Shown here: positions 60,841-64,000 of the stretch, in pieces
How positions within the stretch are numbered: the stretch's first letter is position 1
Layout: each line of letters starts with the position of its first letter
Origin: Opitutaceae bacterium
GTDB lineage: Bacteria; Verrucomicrobiota; Verrucomicrobiia; Opitutales; Opitutaceae
Assembly (NCBI GenBank): GCA_005792355.1
Contig: SXSC01000059.1
Location: 1-64,000, forward strand
Direction of reading: 5' to 3'
DNA length: 64,000 nucleotides
Notes under the pieces: generated by a model
What the model saw: the letters and a program-made list of their open reading frames with translations, nothing else
What the model was told of the DNA's origin: nothing
Database searches by the model: none
Made by a program: the position numbers and the translations under genes

Positions 60841-61760
60841 CCGACGACCTCCCGCCGGCAGCGCTCGATATAGTCCCGCGACCGGTTGATCGCGGCCGTG
60901 ATCTCCGCCACCGTGGGCAGAATTGGAATTCCGCGCGGCGTCGGATGCATGAAGATCTCCACGAGCCCCGTGTAGCGGATATCGGCCAGCGCCTTGATGA
61001 CCGGACGATAATCGAGCCCGCCGCCGAAGCCCGGCAGTTGCTGCAGCTCGATTTCCTTCGCCACTTTGGCGAAGATGCCGGCCGAGTGCTCTTGAAAATA
61101 CATGAACGGAATCTGCCGCGCCCCGAGGTCGCGGATCAACGCCGGAAGCTGGTCCACCCACGCGTGCAGGTGATGCGGCGCCAGGGCGATGCCGAGGTGG
61201 GCCGAGCGGTTGAATTCCGCAAAGTAACGCAGCGAGTCCGGATGATGGAGCAATTGCTTGCCGTGATTTTCGACGGCGATCGTGACGCCATTTTCCTCCG
61301 CCGTGGCGACGTGCGGTTTCATCCGTTCGAGGAACTCCCTCACCGCTGTCCTCGCCGCCGCACCCGACGGTTCGCTCGGCCCCTTGCTCCCCGTGACGAT
61401 GATGCCGCCGCCAAATTTCTTCAGCCACTTCATCTCATCCCCGAGACCGGCCGGGCCAAGGGGATAACGCGTGCTCACGCCGAGCTTCACCCGATGTTTC
61501 CCCAGCAACGCGGCGAAGGCGGCGTCGCCCATTTCTGTGATTTGCTCGCGCTGGTTGCCATGCGGGCGGCACCACAGGTCGATCGCCTCGCTGCCTGTCT
61601 TCGCCACCTCCGGCAGGATGACCTCCAGCGGCATCTCGCCGTACAACGCCGAAGACAAAACATACCGGAGCCGAAACTCCGCCCGCTGCGCCGCGCGGAC
61701 GATCATCGGCGCCGCCGCCGCTACGACGAACGATTGGAGAAACTGGCGGCGGGGTATCAT
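60837..61760 (-). CDS. Sugar isomerase/epimerase-like, Tat-exported
   Basis: The product has 307 residues from the ATG at 61760, giving a Tat leader (PRRQFLQSFVVAAAAPMIV). The xylose-isomerase-like barrel shows in SEAIDLWCRPHGN, VTIAVENHGKQLLHHPDSL, HLGIALAPHHLHAW and YTGLVEIFMHPTP, with Glu, His and Asp-type metal ligands. It is first in an operon with a multihaem cytochrome and a propeller protein. The three would act on one sugar derivative in the periplasm. The substrate is unknown. Confidence 0.83.
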   Translation of the reverse strand: MIPRRQFLQSFVVAAAAPMIVRAAQRAEFRLRYVLSSALYGEMPLEVILPEVAKTGSEAIDLWCRPHGNQREQITEMGDAAFAALLGKHRVKLGVSTRYPLGPAGLGDEMKWLKKFGGGIIVTGSKGPSEPSGAAARTAVREFLERMKPHVATAEENGVTIAVENHGKQLLHHPDSLRYFAEFNRSAHLGIALAPHHLHAWVDQLPALIRDLGARQIPFMYFQEHSAGIFAKVAKEIELQQLPGFGGGLDYRPVIKALADIRYTGLVEIFMHPTPRGIPILPTVAEITAAINRSRDYIERCRREVVG

Positions 61761-61898
61761 CGGGTGGGGCGGAGAGTCGGCTTCTTGGCCGGACGCCCAT
61801 TCAGACCCGATCAATCGGGTGGCTTCGAGCATTTTGATCCACCAACCGGGCAATCGATCGTCACTTCGGCTGGTGCGTCCTGCTCCGGGAACCCCAAT

Positions 61899-61921
61899 GG
61901 GGTCATGACGCGAATCGCGAA
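61899..61921 (+). repeat. Left 23-bp inverted repeat of RAYT locus
   Basis: It begins GGGGTCATGACGCG and is the exact reverse complement of 62989-63011. It contains a GCGAATCGC mini-hairpin and the palindrome TCATGA. It lies 93 bases before the RAYT start codon. Confidence 0.75.
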
Positions 61922-62014
61922 CAACCGGGCACCTCGTTAGGGCGATAACCCCAATTTCGGGTATAGCGCGAGATTGCACAGCGCGCGACAGGCGACGTGG
62001 CTTCCGCGCAGAAT

Positions 62015-63007
62015 ATGGCGCGAAAACTGCGATTGGAATTCGCCGGAGCGTGTTACCACGTGATCAACCGCGGCAACTACCGGCGGGGCGTCTTCGCCGA
62101 CGCCGGGGCCGCGGATTGTTTTGAGCGCTGCCTCGGTGAGGCCTGTCTGCGATTTCGATGGCTGGTTCAGGCATATGTGGTCATGGTTAATCACTTTCAC
62201 CTCGCGCTGACCACGCCCGAGCCAAACCTGAGCGAGGGCATGAAATGGCTTCAAGGGACGTGGGCCACACGTGTGAACCGATTTCGGGACGAAATCGGCC
62301 GTCCTTTTCAGGGCCGATACAAGGCCTTGCATGTCGAGCCTGGGCACGTCCTGGCGCAAGTCGCGCACTACATCCACTTGAATCCCGTCGACGCCGGAAT
62401 CGTGCCGGCGGAACAATTGCCGGAATATCGCTGGAGTAGTTTGCGCCGGTTTGTCCGCGGTCCACGTCCTGGTTGGCTCGGGGGAGACACGGTTCTGGCT
62501 GACACTGGCGGGTTGCCAGATAGCCCGGCGGGTTGGCGTTCGTATCTCCAGTTCCTTGCCCTCATGGCTGATGCGGACAAGCAGTCGCGCGCCAAGAGAC
62601 TTGAGCAACTGTGCAGCGGTTGGGCCATTGGCTCCGACGATTTCATGCAGGGGCTGCGCGAGAAGCTGAAGTGTGAGTTGGACGGCGTCCACCGTTTCGA
62701 GCTACTCGGCTCCGACTCGGCCGCACTCAAGCAGGCCCGCGGCGTGCTCTGGGAGGAAACACTCCAGAAGATCGCCAGCGCGCTCGAAATCGACCTGGCT
62801 CGACTCCCCGCAGCAAAATCTGCCGAGACCAAGGTGCTAATCGCTGCCCTCATGAAGAAAGTCACCTCGGTTTCGAACCGATGGCTGGGCGAACGACTCG
62901 GCATGGGCGGACCCGCCAGCGTCAGCTCTCTGGTCACTCGATTTCAGCGGGAGGGTCACACCAACAGTCCGGAATTCCAATCTCTCCATTCGCGATTCGC
63001 GTCATGA
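62015..63007 (+). CDS. REP-associated tyrosine transposase (RAYT)
   Basis: The product has 330 residues from the ATG at 62015 (MARKLRLEFAGACYHVINRG); the GTG at 61997 is less like the family. The Y1/HUH signature is present: His60-Phe-His62 in MVNHFHLAL and Tyr119 in HYIHLNPVDAG. A helical C-terminal part (from about 190) is the larger DNA-binding-like extension of some RAYTs. RAYTs move or maintain REP elements as single-copy domesticated transposases. The last codons (RFAS and stop) lie inside the right inverted repeat. The gene appears intact. Confidence 0.9.
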   Translation: MARKLRLEFAGACYHVINRGNYRRGVFADAGAADCFERCLGEACLRFRWLVQAYVVMVNHFHLALTTPEPNLSEGMKWLQGTWATRVNRFRDEIGRPFQGRYKALHVEPGHVLAQVAHYIHLNPVDAGIVPAEQLPEYRWSSLRRFVRGPRPGWLGGDTVLADTGGLPDSPAGWRSYLQFLALMADADKQSRAKRLEQLCSGWAIGSDDFMQGLREKLKCELDGVHRFELLGSDSAALKQARGVLWEETLQKIASALEIDLARLPAAKSAETKVLIAALMKKVTSVSNRWLGERLGMGGPASVSSLVTRFQREGHTNSPEFQSLHSRFAS

Positions 63008-63011
63008 CCCC
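62989..63011 (-). repeat. Right 23-bp inverted repeat of RAYT locus
   Basis: It is the perfect partner of 61899-61921, and it contains the stop codon of the RAYT gene. Perfect identity over 23 bases argues for recent activity or selection. Confidence 0.75.
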
Positions 63012-63529
63012 GTGGTTTGACTCAACCCGCAGGTATTTGTCCGGATCGGTTTGCGGAACAATAAGTGGTTGATCAAGAGCTACTGGTCCCTCGAAGACCG
63101 CCGCACGGCGCTCCACACGCGATTGATCGCTCCCTGAGGAACGATCAAAATTGTCGCAGCGATGCACGATGCGGTCGGATAGCAGCACACCTATAGGGGT
63201 GAAATCTTCGCCCTTTCGGGCCGCCTTCGTCGGGGCTAACCTCGAGGTGGCCGCCCCCCGACAAGTCGGGGACGGAAATTTCTCTGGAAACAATATTTTC
63301 CGAGGAACCCCCTGCTGGCTTTCGATGACAGATCGATGGGCTCCATCTGGCCACAGTGTGCCAAGGCCACGAAGCTACACGGTTCTTTCCGCGAGGCACG
63401 CTCTCAAGAAACTGGATTTTCAGGGGGATCGGATGAGGGAGGGGTTTAGCTGGGTGGGTGGTCGCGAGCGCCCGCCCGCGGAACCGCTTTCTTCTTTGCG
63501 CACCCGCCGGATTCCACGATCCTCCGCCC
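63008..63529. other. Intergenic region upstream of kynureninase
   Basis: No full gene is supported in these 522 bases. A short frame (about 63025-63137) reads VFVRIGLRNNKWLIKSYW and ends SLEDRRTALHTRLIAP, which could be the tail of a lost gene but is not recognised. At 63256-63271, CCCCGACAAGTCGGGG is a strong hairpin of the REP or terminator type. The promoter of kynureninase should lie in the last 100 bases. Confidence 0.45.
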
Positions 63530-64000
63530 ATGTCCGCCGACCCACGGGTCCTCGATGCCGCCGATCCCCTCGCGCCCTTCCGCGCGGAGTTTCACCTTCC
63601 GCCCGGACAGATCTATCTCGACGGCAATTCCCTCGGCCTGCTGTCGCGCCGCGCTGAAGCCTCGCTCATCCGCGCCCTCGATCAATGGCGCACCCATGGC
63701 ATCGGCGGCTGGACCGAAACCACCCCGACTTGGCTGACGCTCCCCGAGACGTGCGCCGAGAGACTCGCCCCGCTCCTCGGCGCCGCACCCGACCAGCTCT
63801 GCCTCACCGGCCAGACAACCGCGAATCTCCACCAACTCCTCGCGACGTTGTTCGAGCCCGCGCACGCTTCGCGTCGCGTCATCCTGGGCGACGCGCTGAA
63901 TTTCGCCTCCGACGCCTACGCCCTCACCTCGCACCTGCGCCTTCGCGGCCTCGATCCCGCGGCGCATCTGCGCCTCATCCCCTCGCGCGACGGCCGCGTC
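63530..64000 (+). CDS. kynU: Kynureninase, 5' part
   Basis: The gene starts at the ATG at 63530 and runs off the window after 157 codons. IYLDGNSLGLLSRRAEASL near residue 28, WLTLPETCAERLAPLLGA and CLTGQTTANLHQLLATLF are signatures of kynureninase, the PLP enzyme that cleaves kynurenine to anthranilate and alanine. The catalytic Lys lies beyond the window. Whether further tryptophan-degradation genes follow cannot be seen. It is the only clear amino-acid catabolic gene here. Confidence 0.9.
   Translation, partial: MSADPRVLDAADPLAPFRAEFHLPPGQIYLDGNSLGLLSRRAEASLIRALDQWRTHGIGGWTETTPTWLTLPETCAERLAPLLGAAPDQLCLTGQTTANLHQLLATLFEPAHASRRVILGDALNFASDAYALTSHLRLRGLDPAAHLRLIPSRDGRV

Overview
This window looks like a chromosome segment of a GC-rich Verrucomicrobiota bacterium, most likely Opitutae/Opitutaceae. 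The evidence is family composition: large TonB-dependent receptors with carboxypeptidase-like N-terminal domains, Tat-exported sugar isomerases and enolase-superfamily enzymes, a DUF5069 protein, secreted FG-GAP and beta-helix proteins, and TRAP transporters. The placement is inferred from gene content and codon style, not from a phylogeny. I saw no rRNA, tRNA or CRISPR array.

Layout. 1-1.35 kb is a mosaic of broken pieces: an ISAzo13-type transposase, a DUF6788 fragment, an IS4-type transposase and the tail of a TPR/ATPase regulator. 1.4-6.7 kb holds a penicillin-acylase-like hydrolase, a DUF5069 protein, a heparan-glucosaminide-acetyltransferase-like membrane protein and an unknown protein. 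6.9-10.8 kb is a three-gene group of a Tat-exported sugar isomerase-like protein and two enolase-superfamily enzymes. 10.8-14.6 kb is one 1243-residue signalling protein joining TIR, nucleotide cyclase, Ser/Thr kinase, TolB-like and TPR modules.

15.0-40.1 kb is the most striking region, apparently one catabolic regulon. A leftward four-gene operon (secreted propeller protein, DapA/KDG-aldolase-like enzyme, PhoD-like phosphatase, sugar-acid dehydratase-like enolase) diverges from a rightward operon (FG-GAP protein, beta-helix protein, secreted propeller protein). A second leftward operon of about 12 kb carries an Nramp-fold transporter without the usual metal motifs, an Asp/Glu-racemase-family enzyme, two TonB receptors, a 5'-nucleotidase-like phosphoesterase and a second FG-GAP protein. 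A FadR-type GntR regulator is divergent from that operon. A perfect 23-bp palindrome lies between regulator and operon, and a degenerate copy lies between the first two operons. This suggests that the regulator controls all three transcription units. The substrate is unknown; dehydratase plus KDG-aldolase-like enzymes suggest a sugar acid or a decorated polysaccharide.

40.3-41.8 kb is a lone DUF4143-type ATPase between imperfect 27-bp inverted repeats, beside a truncated XylR-like regulator. 42.1-46.3 kb is a TRAP transporter with fused permease, binding protein and TatT-type lipoprotein, with a REPIN-like element inside it. 46.5-47.5 kb holds a deleted cysteine desulfurase and a DUF433/DUF5615 toxin-antitoxin pair whose toxin is frameshifted. 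48.3-51.5 kb is a second TRAP system (DctM, DctQ, DctP). 51.7-53.7 kb is a sialidase-like/beta-lactamase-like fusion. 53.9-54.6 kb holds an orphan HicA-like gene and a glycosidase remnant. 54.7-57.2 kb is a divergent crotonase and family III CoA-transferase pair. 57.3-61.8 kb is an operon of sugar isomerase, five-haem cytochrome c and sorbosone-dehydrogenase-like propeller. 62.0-63.0 kb is a REP-associated tyrosine transposase bounded by perfect 23-bp inverted repeats. The window ends inside kynureninase.
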